A stretch of 64,000 nt of DNA. Source: Pseudomonadota bacterium (GTDB lineage Bacteria; Pseudomonadota; Gammaproteobacteria; Xanthomonadales; SZUA-36). The stretch is from positions 24,301-88,300 of the forward strand of contig JADFVZ010000020.1 in assembly GCA_015222805.1 (NCBI GenBank), given 5' to 3'. A model generated the notes under the pieces. That model ran no database searches. It saw only the letters and a program-made list of their open reading frames with translations, and had not been told where the DNA came from. The translations under genes and the position numbers were made by a program. Positions 20,710 to 30,017 of this stretch are shown here, piece by piece; positions within the stretch are counted from its first letter, which is position 1; the number at the start of each line of letters is the position of its first letter.

Positions 20710-21156
20710 GTGAAATCAGTTGAAGAAATCCTTGATTATGCCATTGCTCGTGAACAACAAGCAGTTGATTTTTATACGAAACTGTCAAATATGGCACCCG
20801 GCATCCAGTTACAGCAGCTAATGCGTGATTATGCCGCCGAAGAACAGCGCCATAAAGATAAGCTGCTGGCAGTCAAAACGGACGGGGCGCTGGACAACGC
20901 GCATAAACAGCCTCTTGACCTGAAGATGGCTGATTACCTGGTTGATGTTGAAGAAACCCCTGAAATGACCTATCAGGATGCGCTAATTATTGCGATGAAA
21001 CGTGAACAGGTCGCTTTCCTGTTGTATACAGACCTCGCAGAAAAGGTTGAATCCCCCGAGCTGAAATCGCTGTTTGAAGCACTCGCCAGGGAAGAAGCCT
21101 CACACAAAAACTATTTCGAGTCCGAGTATGATGACAAAATCTACACAGACAATTAA
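20710..21156 (+). CDS. Ferritin-like/rubrerythrin-domain diiron protein
   Basis: GTG start; two E..ExxH helix pairs: REQQAVDFY/EEQRH and REQVAFLLY/EEASH. Confidence 0.85.
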   Translation: MKSVEEILDYAIAREQQAVDFYTKLSNMAPGIQLQQLMRDYAAEEQRHKDKLLAVKTDGALDNAHKQPLDLKMADYLVDVEETPEMTYQDALIIAMKREQVAFLLYTDLAEKVESPELKSLFEALAREEASHKNYFESEYDDKIYTDN

Positions 21157-21655
21157 ATCAGCAAAAGGCAGGGTGACGATAAGCCTTTTTGTCAGCCTGT
21201 TTGCTATCTGGTTGATGCTTAACTCCACACTCGCCTGGCAGGTTTGGGTGCTTGGGCTGGTACTGGCGATCGCCGGAGCTGTTGCGTTTAAGGATATTGC
21301 AACAGCTTATTCAGGTATTCGCTTTAGTCCAAAATCACTCATTTACTACGTTGCATACCTTGGCCTGTTCCTGAAAGAACTGGTTATCGCAAACCTGAAT
21401 GTTGCGTGGTTGGTGCTAAAGCCTGACCCGAATCTTCAGCCTGCCATTATTCAGGTGAAAACTGATTTAAAAACGGCTGTAGGCCGGCTGGCTTTGGCAA
21501 ACTCAATCACTTTGACCCCGGGAACTCTGGTGGTGGAAATCAAAGATGATTCCTTATTCATTCACTGTATCGACGTCAGCGAGGCCAACCCGGCCGATGA
21601 TGTTCGCGAAAGTGTGGCTCATTTTGAAAAATACCTGAAGGTGGTGTATGGCTGA
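21128..21655 (+). CDS. mnhE: Mrp/Mnh-type antiporter subunit E (MbhA-like)
   Basis: MnhE pattern IWLMLNSTL...LGLFLKELVIANLNVAWLVLKP...ALANSITLTPGTLVVEI; overlaps upstream gene by 29 bp. Confidence 0.88.
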   Translation: MMTKSTQTIKSAKGRVTISLFVSLFAIWLMLNSTLAWQVWVLGLVLAIAGAVAFKDIATAYSGIRFSPKSLIYYVAYLGLFLKELVIANLNVAWLVLKPDPNLQPAIIQVKTDLKTAVGRLALANSITLTPGTLVVEIKDDSLFIHCIDVSEANPADDVRESVAHFEKYLKVVYG

Positions 21656-21908
21656 TACCATCCTAAATCTAGCAATGTTTATCATCATGGTGGCTATTTC
21701 ACTGGGTATCTATCGACTGGTCAAAGGCCCGTCGGTCGTCGACCGGGTGATCGCAGTCGACTTGTTGACCCTGATTTCCATAGCCCTGATCGCGCTGATT
21801 GCGCATATCAGTTCACGTTTTATCTATATTGATGTGGCGCTGGTTTATGGACTGCTGAGTTTCCTCAGTGTGCTCGCAGTGGCACGCTATCTTGAGCGGG
21901 GATTATAA
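21648..21908 (+). CDS. mnhF: Mrp/Mnh-type antiporter subunit F (MbhB-like)
   Basis: GIYRLVKGPSVVDRVIAVDLL...YIDVALVYGLLSFLSVLAVARYLE. Confidence 0.9.
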   Translation: MADTILNLAMFIIMVAISLGIYRLVKGPSVVDRVIAVDLLTLISIALIALIAHISSRFIYIDVALVYGLLSFLSVLAVARYLERGL

Positions 21909-21910
21909 CC

Positions 21911-22168
21911 ATGTTGACATTTTTAACCCTGCTGCTTTGTATCGGTATTTTAATTAGTGCGCTACTGGCAACCTATCTAAGGAGTATGGTTGCTGCCATA
22001 GTCAGCGCAGGCCTTGCTGGTCTGTTTGCCTCAGTCACCTATGTGATTCTTGCAGCACCGGATGTGGCGATGACAGAAGCGGCTATCGGCAGTGGGATTA
22101 CCACGGTTGTGTTCCTCTTTGCCCTGAGCAAGACTCGTAGTAAACCCGGGAGTAAAGCCAATGACTGA
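21911..22168 (+). CDS. DUF4040/MbhD-like subunit (MrpA C-terminal module)
   Basis: SMVAAIVSAGLAGLFASVTYVILAAPDVAMTEAAIGSGITTVVFLFAL. Confidence 0.85.
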   Translation: MLTFLTLLLCIGILISALLATYLRSMVAAIVSAGLAGLFASVTYVILAAPDVAMTEAAIGSGITTVVFLFALSKTRSKPGSKAND

Positions 22169-22544
22169 ATTAATTGGCAGCCTGGTTATCCTGCTGGGCG
22201 CAATCTTTTTACTGCTGGCCAGTATCGGTGTTGTGCGCATGCCCGACAGTTATAACCGCATCCAGACCGGAACCAAGGCGACAACCCTGGGTTTGATCCT
22301 GGTATTAACCGGTATTGCAATTTACCATCCCGGCTGGACCTGGAAACTGGTCATACTTATTTACTTTGTGCTGATCAGCAACCCCGCATCATCGCATGCG
22401 TTGGCACGAGCGGCCCACCGCCTGGGTATTTTCAAAACCGATACTACTGTGATCGATCATTTGGAAGAATTTGAAACTGTGGCTGAAACAGAAATTGACA
22501 CTGATGCTGGCGACTCTTCCGGCACTGAGCAGGAGCAGTCATAA
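22161..22544 (+). CDS. mnhG: Mrp/Mnh-type antiporter subunit G (MbhC-like)
   Basis: LGAIFLLLASIGVVRMPDSYNRIQTGTKATTLG...FVLISNPASSHALARAAH. Confidence 0.9.
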   Translation: MTELIGSLVILLGAIFLLLASIGVVRMPDSYNRIQTGTKATTLGLILVLTGIAIYHPGWTWKLVILIYFVLISNPASSHALARAAHRLGIFKTDTTVIDHLEEFETVAETEIDTDAGDSSGTEQEQS

Positions 22545-23227
22545 TGTTAAAAAGACTATTTATGCTTATCGCCCTGGTCCTCATTGCTATCCTGTTTTTC
22601 GATGTTGCCAGTAACTTCACCGAACGCAGTGAATTAAGCGGTATTTCCCAATACTACGTAGAGCAGGGTGCAGAAGAACTGGGCGCTGCCAACCTGGTAA
22701 CTTCGGTTGTGGTTACTTACCGCGGACTGGATACCCTGGGTGAAGTTACGGTGCTATTCATCTCAGCGGCTGGCGCTTCACTATTATTGCGCCGGCGTCG
22801 TAACACCAACAAAAAGCTTGTTGTTGAAGAATCGTCAGAAATTGTGCAAACAACCCTCAGTATTATGTTTCCTATCATCATGCTGTTTGGTGTTTACATC
22901 TTTATTAATGGCCACCTGACCCCCGGTGGCGGTTTTCAGGGCGGTGCGGTTGTCGCTTCTGCCTTGCTATTCTTCATGCTGGCCCGGCCCAATGATTCCA
23001 TCAGCCATAAGTTATTAATGAAGATCGAATCCCTGTCCGGCTTCACCTATGTGGTGCTGGGGGTGCTGGGTGTCATCCTGGCCGGTGGTTTTCTCGATAA
23101 CCGGGTACTTGGACTGGGTGAATTCGGTTCACTCTTCAGTGCCGGCCTGATCCCGCTGATTTATATCCTGGTGGGCCTGAAAGTTGGTTCAGAACTCGGC
23201 AGCCTATTACAGAAGTTCAGGGAGTAG
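22544..23227 (+). CDS. MbhE-like domain fused to MrpB/MbhF
   Basis: N-terminus LVTSVVVTYRGLDTLGEVTVLFISAAGASLLL (MbhE-like), then MrpB IMFPIIMLFGVYIFINGHLTPGGGFQGGAVVASALL. Confidence 0.85.
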   Translation: MLKRLFMLIALVLIAILFFDVASNFTERSELSGISQYYVEQGAEELGAANLVTSVVVTYRGLDTLGEVTVLFISAAGASLLLRRRRNTNKKLVVEESSEIVQTTLSIMFPIIMLFGVYIFINGHLTPGGGFQGGAVVASALLFFMLARPNDSISHKLLMKIESLSGFTYVVLGVLGVILAGGFLDNRVLGLGEFGSLFSAGLIPLIYILVGLKVGSELGSLLQKFRE

Positions 23228-23236
23228 GGAATAACT

Positions 23237-23602
23237 ATGTTTGAATTTAATCTACCCCTGGCAAATATTGTCCTGGTAACCGGGTTTTTACTTATCCTGA
23301 GTGGCTTGTGGGCGATGTTTATCCATAAAAATATCATTCGCATGATTATTGGTTTCTCCTTAATGGATACCGGCATCCACATGATTATGGTTGCGCTGGG
23401 TTATATCACCGGCGGTACGGCCCCGATTTTTGATGATGCAGTCGATGGCATGCAAATGGTCGACCCGGTTCCCTCCGCGCTGGTACTGACGGCAATCGTG
23501 ATTGGATTAGGTGTGACTGCGGTCATGCTCTCCTATGCGGTCAAAATCCACCAGGCTAAAAATTCCCTCTCTATTGACGATTGTGCAGAACAGAAATGGT
23601 AA
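23237..23602 (+). CDS. mnhC: Mrp/Mnh-type antiporter subunit C (NuoK-like, MbhG-like)
   Basis: NIVLVTGFLLILSGLWAMFIHKNIIRMIIGFSLMDTGIHMIMVALGY...DPVPSALVLTAIVIGLGVTAVMLSYAVKI. Confidence 0.88.
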   Translation: MFEFNLPLANIVLVTGFLLILSGLWAMFIHKNIIRMIIGFSLMDTGIHMIMVALGYITGGTAPIFDDAVDGMQMVDPVPSALVLTAIVIGLGVTAVMLSYAVKIHQAKNSLSIDDCAEQKW

Positions 23603-26600
23603 CTGAACTCCTGAGTCCGCTGAATATCATTATTATTGCGCTGGGCGCAGGCTTTCTGCTGCCCCTGATCCATGCCAGGTCCCCGCGCTTTGCCGGGCAG
23701 GTAATGTTTGCAAGTTTATTGTATTTTGTGATTATCAGCGCCTATCACTTTTATACTTTGATCGGCGGCGCACCAGCCGTTGAAATTATTACTGCCGGCA
23801 TCCAGCCGCCATTTGCTATCAACCTGCGCTTTGGCCTGGCTGAAGCCTTTGTTTTACTAGCTGTCAACACGGCTGCCCTGTTCGGTGCCAGGTATATGTT
23901 TGATGAGCTTAGAGAACATGCTTCGGCAATGATCCTGTTTATTGTCTGGATCATGGGTATCAACGGCATGGTGATGACACGTGACCTGTTCAACCTGTTT
24001 ATTTTTGTTGAAATCACTGCGGTCAGCAGTTTCGTGCTGGTTGCCATGCGTGCTAATTCGATTGCGCTTTCAGCCGGCTTTAAATATGTCATTGCAGGTA
24101 CTATGGCTTCCGGATTCCTGTTGCTGGGTACCATGTTGTTGTACTACCAGACTGGTACCTTAAATATTGATGACCTGATCATTCATCAGGAAATGATTAC
24201 CGGCCCCTTCGGCACGGCGGCATTAATGCTGGTGCTGGGTGCCATCCTGGTTGAGCTCAAACCCTTCCCGGCCAATGGCTGGGGGCTGGATGTATACCAG
24301 GCAGCTCCTGCAGGTATTGCCGCGCTACTATCGGTTGGTGTTTCCGCCGCTTACCTGTTTGCACTGTATAAAATCCTGCCGTTGCTGACCTCATTTTTAC
24401 CTGTGATTGCAGCCACCGGTTTGCTGACTTTTGTGGCTTCAAACTTTATCGGTTTGCGCCAGTCAGACCCGCGGCGTCTACTTGGGTATTCATCCGTTGG
24501 CCAGCTTGGCTTAATGGTGACAGCATTAGCCCTGCTGACTAAATTCTCTTTAACAGAATATATTCCACTGGTTGTGGGCGGTCTGTTTATCAGTCATTTC
24601 CTTGCCAAAGCCGGCTTGTTCTGGCTGGCTGGAATCATCAAGGGTAGTGAACTTGGCGACTGGTCACAACTGCGCAGCAAACCTGTACTGATCATTGCCT
24701 TCCTGTTTTTGATCACCGCATTGGCCGGCCTGCCGCCATTCCCCACTTTCTGGGCGAAATGGCAGCTGGTAATGAGCCTGATGGAATACCAGCAACATGG
24801 CTGGGTATTCTTTATCCTGCTGGGATCGCTGCTGGAAGTGGTTTACCTGTTTCGTTGGTTTGGAAAAGCGGTTAGCAGTCAGTCTGATAAAGCGCTGGAT
24901 ATCTCGAGTAGTGGTAATCGGCAATGGCTGCCCGTGGTCTTGTTTGTTGGTTTGTTACTCGCTTGCGGGCAGGTAATGGCCAGCAGTTTTGACCTGCCGG
25001 TGATGGCTTTGCTGCCAGTTTACGCAGGTTTATTGCTGATGCTTATTGATGGCCTGGGTGAAAGGCTTAAACAGATTGCTTCCTTGCTGGTTATTATTGC
25101 CTATAGCGTCTATTTGATCCCTTCACTGGATGGTCTCAACTGGATTTTCGGCTTGATGCTGCTGCCGGGTTCCATCCTGATACTGATAGCATCTACTTAC
25201 CAGCAGGGCACTGCAAGACCCGGATTTTACCCCCTGTTTGTGATGCTGGTACTGTCATTGGGTACTTTGCTTGCGGCAGAAACCATGCTGGGCTTCTTCC
25301 TCGCCTGGGAGCTGATGACTGTCAGCTCATACCTGTTGGTGAGCCTGGGTAAAAAAGCCACCCGGCCATCCCTGGTTTACCTGGTCTTTTCCATCGCCGG
25401 CGCCTTTTTGATCCTGTTTGCTTTTGCGCTAATTTATGCACAAACCGGTTCCATGCAGCTTTCAGCTATTGGTCAGGCGGGTATTGTTTCCAATTGGCCG
25501 TTTATCCTGCTGCTTTCAGGCTTCTTTATCAAGATGGGTGGACTGGGCGTGCATGTCTGGCTGCCAGATGCTTATGCAGAATGTGATGATGACTTTACCG
25601 CGATGATGTCATCGGTAGTCAGTAAAGCCGGTGTGTTTGGACTGTTTGTCGTTGGTACACAGATGACCGCACAGTTGAACGACATGGATACCATCCTTAC
25701 CGTCGTTGGCTGGGTTGGGCTGATCATGGCACTGGCCGGTGCGATCATGGCGGCCATGAGTGAAGACATTAAACACCTGCTGGCTTATTCAAGTATTGGC
25801 CAGCTTGGTTATATAGTTACTACGTTCGCTATAGCCAACCATACCGGTTGGGTTGCAGCTATGTACCTGGCAGTTAACCACCTGTTGTATAAGGGCCTTA
25901 TATTCCTCGCTATTGCCGGTGTACTTTACCGGGTTAAAACCCGTTATATGTACCAGATGGGCGGTCTGATAAAAAATATGCCCATCAGTTTTATTTCAGT
26001 ATTGATTGGTATTATCACTATCTCCGGTGTACCGCCCTTACTGGGTTTTGGCGGCAAATGGCTGCTCTACAATGCTTTACTTGAGCGGGGCTGGTATCTG
26101 CAGGCTGGGCTGGCATTTTTCGCCAGTGCGGTGGCTTTCCTCTACCTGTTCAAACTGATCCATACCATTTTCCTGGGGCAGCGCAAGAGCGAACACGAGC
26201 ATGTCAAAGAAGCCCCTCTGGCCCTGTTGATTCCACAGATTACCTTTATGGTACTGATAATGGCCTTCTCGATGTTCCCGAACATCCTGATCCAGCCGCT
26301 TTCTGATGCTGTAGCTCCGTTCATGGCCTCAACCTTTACCTGGGAAGGCTACCTGTTGATCACTGAAAATGGTTACTGGAATGGCTTCCTGGTGATGAAT
26401 ATTGTAGGTGTCCTGTTTATGGCACCGGCAATCCTGCTGTGGCTGGTTTCGAAGAAGATGAAAGTACAGAAAGTGAAACAGTTCAATATTGTGTTCGCGG
26501 CGGAAAGGCCCTTTACCCCGGCGACTACACATTATGCGTATAACTTCTATGCGTTCTATGACAAAGCCATTGGCTTTTTAACCCGGCCGGATGCAACTCG

Positions 26601-26739
26601 CTTCTGGAATGGGGTCTCCGAATGGGGGCATACCGTCGGTGCTTCGCTGCGCAGGTTCTATACCGGTAACGGACAGACCTATGCCGGCTTAATTCTGTTT
26701 TATATCGGCGTAATGTACCTCGCCGTGAGGACACTGTAA
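23596..26739 (+). CDS. Double MrpD/NuoN-like proton-conducting subunit (H-H' fusion)
   Basis: About 1047 aa; two proton_antipo_M-like repeats: first half with VEITAVSSFVLVAMRANSIALSAGFKYVIAGTMAS/ELKPFPANGWGLDVYQAAPAG, second half with WELMTVSSYLLVSLG/KMGGLGVHVWLPDAYAECDDDFTAMMSSVVSKAGVFG. Confidence 0.88.
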   Translation: MVTELLSPLNIIIIALGAGFLLPLIHARSPRFAGQVMFASLLYFVIISAYHFYTLIGGAPAVEIITAGIQPPFAINLRFGLAEAFVLLAVNTAALFGARYMFDELREHASAMILFIVWIMGINGMVMTRDLFNLFIFVEITAVSSFVLVAMRANSIALSAGFKYVIAGTMASGFLLLGTMLLYYQTGTLNIDDLIIHQEMITGPFGTAALMLVLGAILVELKPFPANGWGLDVYQAAPAGIAALLSVGVSAAYLFALYKILPLLTSFLPVIAATGLLTFVASNFIGLRQSDPRRLLGYSSVGQLGLMVTALALLTKFSLTEYIPLVVGGLFISHFLAKAGLFWLAGIIKGSELGDWSQLRSKPVLIIAFLFLITALAGLPPFPTFWAKWQLVMSLMEYQQHGWVFFILLGSLLEVVYLFRWFGKAVSSQSDKALDISSSGNRQWLPVVLFVGLLLACGQVMASSFDLPVMALLPVYAGLLLMLIDGLGERLKQIASLLVIIAYSVYLIPSLDGLNWIFGLMLLPGSILILIASTYQQGTARPGFYPLFVMLVLSLGTLLAAETMLGFFLAWELMTVSSYLLVSLGKKATRPSLVYLVFSIAGAFLILFAFALIYAQTGSMQLSAIGQAGIVSNWPFILLLSGFFIKMGGLGVHVWLPDAYAECDDDFTAMMSSVVSKAGVFGLFVVGTQMTAQLNDMDTILTVVGWVGLIMALAGAIMAAMSEDIKHLLAYSSIGQLGYIVTTFAIANHTGWVAAMYLAVNHLLYKGLIFLAIAGVLYRVKTRYMYQMGGLIKNMPISFISVLIGIITISGVPPLLGFGGKWLLYNALLERGWYLQAGLAFFASAVAFLYLFKLIHTIFLGQRKSEHEHVKEAPLALLIPQITFMVLIMAFSMFPNILIQPLSDAVAPFMASTFTWEGYLLITENGYWNGFLVMNIVGVLFMAPAILLWLVSKKMKVQKVKQFNIVFAAERPFTPATTHYAYNFYAFYDKAIGFLTRPDATRFWNGVSEWGHTVGASLRRFYTGNGQTYAGLILFYIGVMYLAVRTL

Positions 26740-27659
26740 TGAACTGGGCTCTGAGTATTTTTTATTACATCGTCACAGTGTTGGTGGTGCTAGTTTACGG
26801 ATTGCTGCTTTACGCTTTTATCGCCAAAACCATGGCGCGGGTACAGGGTCGGATCGGCATTCCGATTTACCAGCCTTTCCTGGATATTATCCAGACTTAC
26901 GGCAGGCGTACAGCGGTTACCCATGGTTATATGTTTGACCTCGGTCCGGTCTTCCGCTTAACCGGTGGACTTGGCACATTGGCGTTTATACCGGTGATCT
27001 ACGGTAGTGAAATATTCGGCAATTTCCATTTTGCCGGTGACCTGTTGCTGGTCATGTACTTTATCTTTTTCGGCCAGCTGGGCATGGCGCTGGGTGCCGG
27101 TGAGAGTGGCCATCCCTATGCACCCATGGGTATTGCCCGTGGACTGGCGCAGATGACCGCTTTTGAAGTACCGTTTGCACTGGCAGTAATTGCGGTATTC
27201 ATGCAGTACGAAACCGCTTCGATTACGGAGATTGTTGCCGCCCAACAGGGCTCTATTTACAACTGGACCCTGTTTACCAACCCGTTTGCAGTGCTGGCAG
27301 CGATGTTTGCCTTCCTCGGCATGTCGATGTATCCGCCGTTTGACCTGGTGACTGCGCCCAACGAGATTCCGATTGGTCCGCCAACCGAATATCACAGCGC
27401 CTATCTGTCGTTACTGCAAACCAACCGTGCGATCTTTGCCGGTGCCAAACTGGTACTGTTTATGAACCTGTTTTTCGGTGGTGCCACGAACTTACCCATC
27501 ATGGTGCTGAAAACCTGGGCTATCTATATGATCCCGGTTTTAATCGGCGTGGCTTTCCCGCGCTTTAAGGTAGAAAATTCCATCCGCTTCTTTTTAGGCG
27601 TGCCCACACTGGTAGGCATTATCGCAGTACTTTATATGCAGTACTGGGGAACAGTATGA
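26739..27659 (+). CDS. NuoH/MbhM-like membrane subunit
   Basis: ARVQGRIGIPIYQPFLDIIQTYGRR, ESGHPYAPMGIARGLAQMTAFEVPFALAVIAV. Confidence 0.92.
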   Translation: MNWALSIFYYIVTVLVVLVYGLLLYAFIAKTMARVQGRIGIPIYQPFLDIIQTYGRRTAVTHGYMFDLGPVFRLTGGLGTLAFIPVIYGSEIFGNFHFAGDLLLVMYFIFFGQLGMALGAGESGHPYAPMGIARGLAQMTAFEVPFALAVIAVFMQYETASITEIVAAQQGSIYNWTLFTNPFAVLAAMFAFLGMSMYPPFDLVTAPNEIPIGPPTEYHSAYLSLLQTNRAIFAGAKLVLFMNLFFGGATNLPIMVLKTWAIYMIPVLIGVAFPRFKVENSIRFFLGVPTLVGIIAVLYMQYWGTV

Positions 27660-28309
27660 ACAAACAAGATAAAAATCCTGGTAACAACAGGGAAAACCTG
27701 ATCAAGCTCGAAAATGCGGGCCTGACTGCGGAAGAACAGCAACTGTTCTGTGATGCAGTACCGGTACCGTATGAGCCTTACTCACTCGAATTTGTTGAGC
27801 GTTTCCACAACTGGATCCGCGCCAACTCACTCTGGGTGCTGGCTTTCGGAACCGGTTGTGGCGCGATCGAACTCAATCCGTTAATGACCTCGCGTTTTGA
27901 TGCCAATCGATTTGGGGTGATGATGCGGCCGACACCCCGACAGGCATCGGTATTAATTGTTGCCGGTTATTCATCGGTTAAAACACTAAAACGCATCATC
28001 CGTAGTTATGAACAGATGCAGGGTCCGAAGTTCGTTATCGGCCTGGGTATATGCACCATCAATGGCGGCATGTACTACGACAGCTACAACACCATTAATT
28101 GCCTGGACCGCTATATTCCTGTTGATTTATATATCACCGGCTGTATGCCGCGGCCAGAAGCCCTGCTGGCGGGTTTTATGGAGCTCAAGCGCAAAATTAA
28201 AGCAGGCGAATGTGACGGTGCCAATCGCTATGTAAAAGATTTCGACTGGTATAAAGCCAATCAGAAGAAAGTCATTAAAAAATGGGATATGCCGGATTAC
28301 AATTGGTGA
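27656..28309 (+). CDS. NuoB/MbhJ-like [4Fe-4S] subunit
   Basis: FGTGCGAIELN, MMRPTPRQASVLIVAG, FVIGLGICTINGGMY, PVDLYITGCMPRPEALL. Confidence 0.9.
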   Translation: MNKQDKNPGNNRENLIKLENAGLTAEEQQLFCDAVPVPYEPYSLEFVERFHNWIRANSLWVLAFGTGCGAIELNPLMTSRFDANRFGVMMRPTPRQASVLIVAGYSSVKTLKRIIRSYEQMQGPKFVIGLGICTINGGMYYDSYNTINCLDRYIPVDLYITGCMPRPEALLAGFMELKRKIKAGECDGANRYVKDFDWYKANQKKVIKKWDMPDYNW

Positions 28310-28314
28310 ACACT

Positions 28315-28857
28315 ATGTTTATGCAAGAATTATGTGAACGCATGACCCGGCAGTTTGACTGTGACCAGGTGATGCATCAAAAAGACGACTTAAGTTTCCT
28401 GCGGGTTGACAGGGACAGGCTCGAAAGTGCCCTGATGTACTTAAAAACCCATGAAGGTTTTGTACATCTCAGCTTTGTGACTGTAATCGACTACATAGAG
28501 GATGGTTTTTTCCGTCTCAACTATATGCTCTACAACTACGACAAAGCCACCAATATTGGCGTGCAGGTGGATATCACCCGGGAAAATCCCAGTATGCATT
28601 CCATTCACCACCTCTGGGCACAGGGATGGACCTATCAGCGCGAGTTGAAAGAAATGTACGGTATCGACTTCCCCGGTAGCCCCCGTGTTGATGAAGAATT
28701 TGTACTTGAAGGCTGGGATGGAATTCCACCCATGCTGCGTGAATTTGATACTGCCAAATTCTGTGAAGACCGCTTTGCCAAGCGCGACGGCAGGGAATCC
28801 CAGGACATTAAACAGACCATGCGCGACAATTTGTACCCCGAAAGAGGGGAGAGCTAA
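28315..28857 (+). CDS. NuoC/MbhK-like subunit
   Basis: NPSMHSIHHLWAQGWTYQRELKEMYGIDFPGSPRVDEEFVLEGWDGIPPMLREFD. Confidence 0.9.
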   Translation: MFMQELCERMTRQFDCDQVMHQKDDLSFLRVDRDRLESALMYLKTHEGFVHLSFVTVIDYIEDGFFRLNYMLYNYDKATNIGVQVDITRENPSMHSIHHLWAQGWTYQRELKEMYGIDFPGSPRVDEEFVLEGWDGIPPMLREFDTAKFCEDRFAKRDGRESQDIKQTMRDNLYPERGES

Positions 28858-28860
28858 GCT

Positions 28861-30003
28861 ATGTTTGATTTAAAACGCTACTCTGAAGCCGAACTGGAAA
28901 GCGGTAAGTTTACCAAGCTCTGGCACGGCCCCCAGCACCCGGGTATTACCGGTAACATGTCGCTCGAACTGACACTCTCCGGAGATGATGTGGTGGAGTG
29001 CAAAACCCATGTGGGTTACCTCCATCGCGGCTTTGAAAAGCTGATGGAACGGCGTACCTATATCCAGAATTTTCCGGTGGTTTGCCGGATTGCTGTACCG
29101 GAACCCACATTCAATGAATATATGTATGCGGCGGCGGTAGAAGAGTTGGCTGGCATTGAAGTGCCTGAGCGTGCCGAATGGCTGCGCTGCCTGAATCTCG
29201 AGATGATGCGTCTTGCCAGCTTCCTGATGTGGCTGGGTGGCGCTTGCGGTTCCTTCGGTATGAGCACGGTCTATCAATGGACTGTTACCCATCGCGATTA
29301 CATGCTGGATCTGTTTGAAGAAATGACGGGCGCTCGAATTTACCATATGTACATCTCCCCCGGCGGTGTGCGTGCGCCATTACCTGACGGTTTTAGCGAA
29401 CGCGCGCTGAGCGTAATGAATGGCATTGAAAAACTGCTGTATGAAATTGAAAGGGTTGCCCTGAATAACCATATCTTCAAAATGCGTTCCCAGGATCTGG
29501 GTATTATTGACCCGGAAATGGTTGATCCTTATGGAATCGTTGGTCCGAATGCACGCGCTTGCGGATTTAAACGGGATGTCAGGAAAGATGCCCCCTACCT
29601 GGTTTACGACCAGCTGGATTTTGAAGTGATTACTGCCGATAAATCCGATGCCTATACCCGTACATTGGTACGCTACCAGGAAATGCATCAATGTATTTCT
29701 TTGATTCGCCAGATGCTTGAACAGATGCCAACCAAAGGTTCGTTCCATGCCGACCTGCCGAATGTACTGCACTGGAAAATTCCTGCCGGACAGACCTATG
29801 TTAAATCTGAATGTACCCGCGGCGAGTACGGCTACTTCCTGGTATCCGACGGCAGCGAGTACCTGCGCCGGGTCACTATTCGCGGCCCCAGTTACACCCA
29901 CGCCATTGCGGTGATGGAAAAGCTGGTTGTGGGCGTCAATATTGCTGATGTCGCTGGTTTGATGGTATCACTGCATACCTATCCGCCAGAGATTGAACGT
30001 TAG
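28861..30003 (+). CDS. NuoD/MbhL-like large subunit lacking [NiFe] ligands
   Basis: HGPQHPGITGNMSLELTLSGDDVVECKTHVGYLHRGFEKLMERRTY, GIEVPERAEWLRCLNLEMMRLASFLMWLG; no CxxC pair at either end. Confidence 0.92.
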   Translation: MFDLKRYSEAELESGKFTKLWHGPQHPGITGNMSLELTLSGDDVVECKTHVGYLHRGFEKLMERRTYIQNFPVVCRIAVPEPTFNEYMYAAAVEELAGIEVPERAEWLRCLNLEMMRLASFLMWLGGACGSFGMSTVYQWTVTHRDYMLDLFEEMTGARIYHMYISPGGVRAPLPDGFSERALSVMNGIEKLLYEIERVALNNHIFKMRSQDLGIIDPEMVDPYGIVGPNARACGFKRDVRKDAPYLVYDQLDFEVITADKSDAYTRTLVRYQEMHQCISLIRQMLEQMPTKGSFHADLPNVLHWKIPAGQTYVKSECTRGEYGYFLVSDGSEYLRRVTIRGPSYTHAIAVMEKLVVGVNIADVAGLMVSLHTYPPEIER

Positions 30004-30017
30004 TTTGGGATAAAGAA

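Noticed and set aside
29380-29901. 173-aa minus-strand ORF
   Set aside because: Antisense to the NuoD-like gene.
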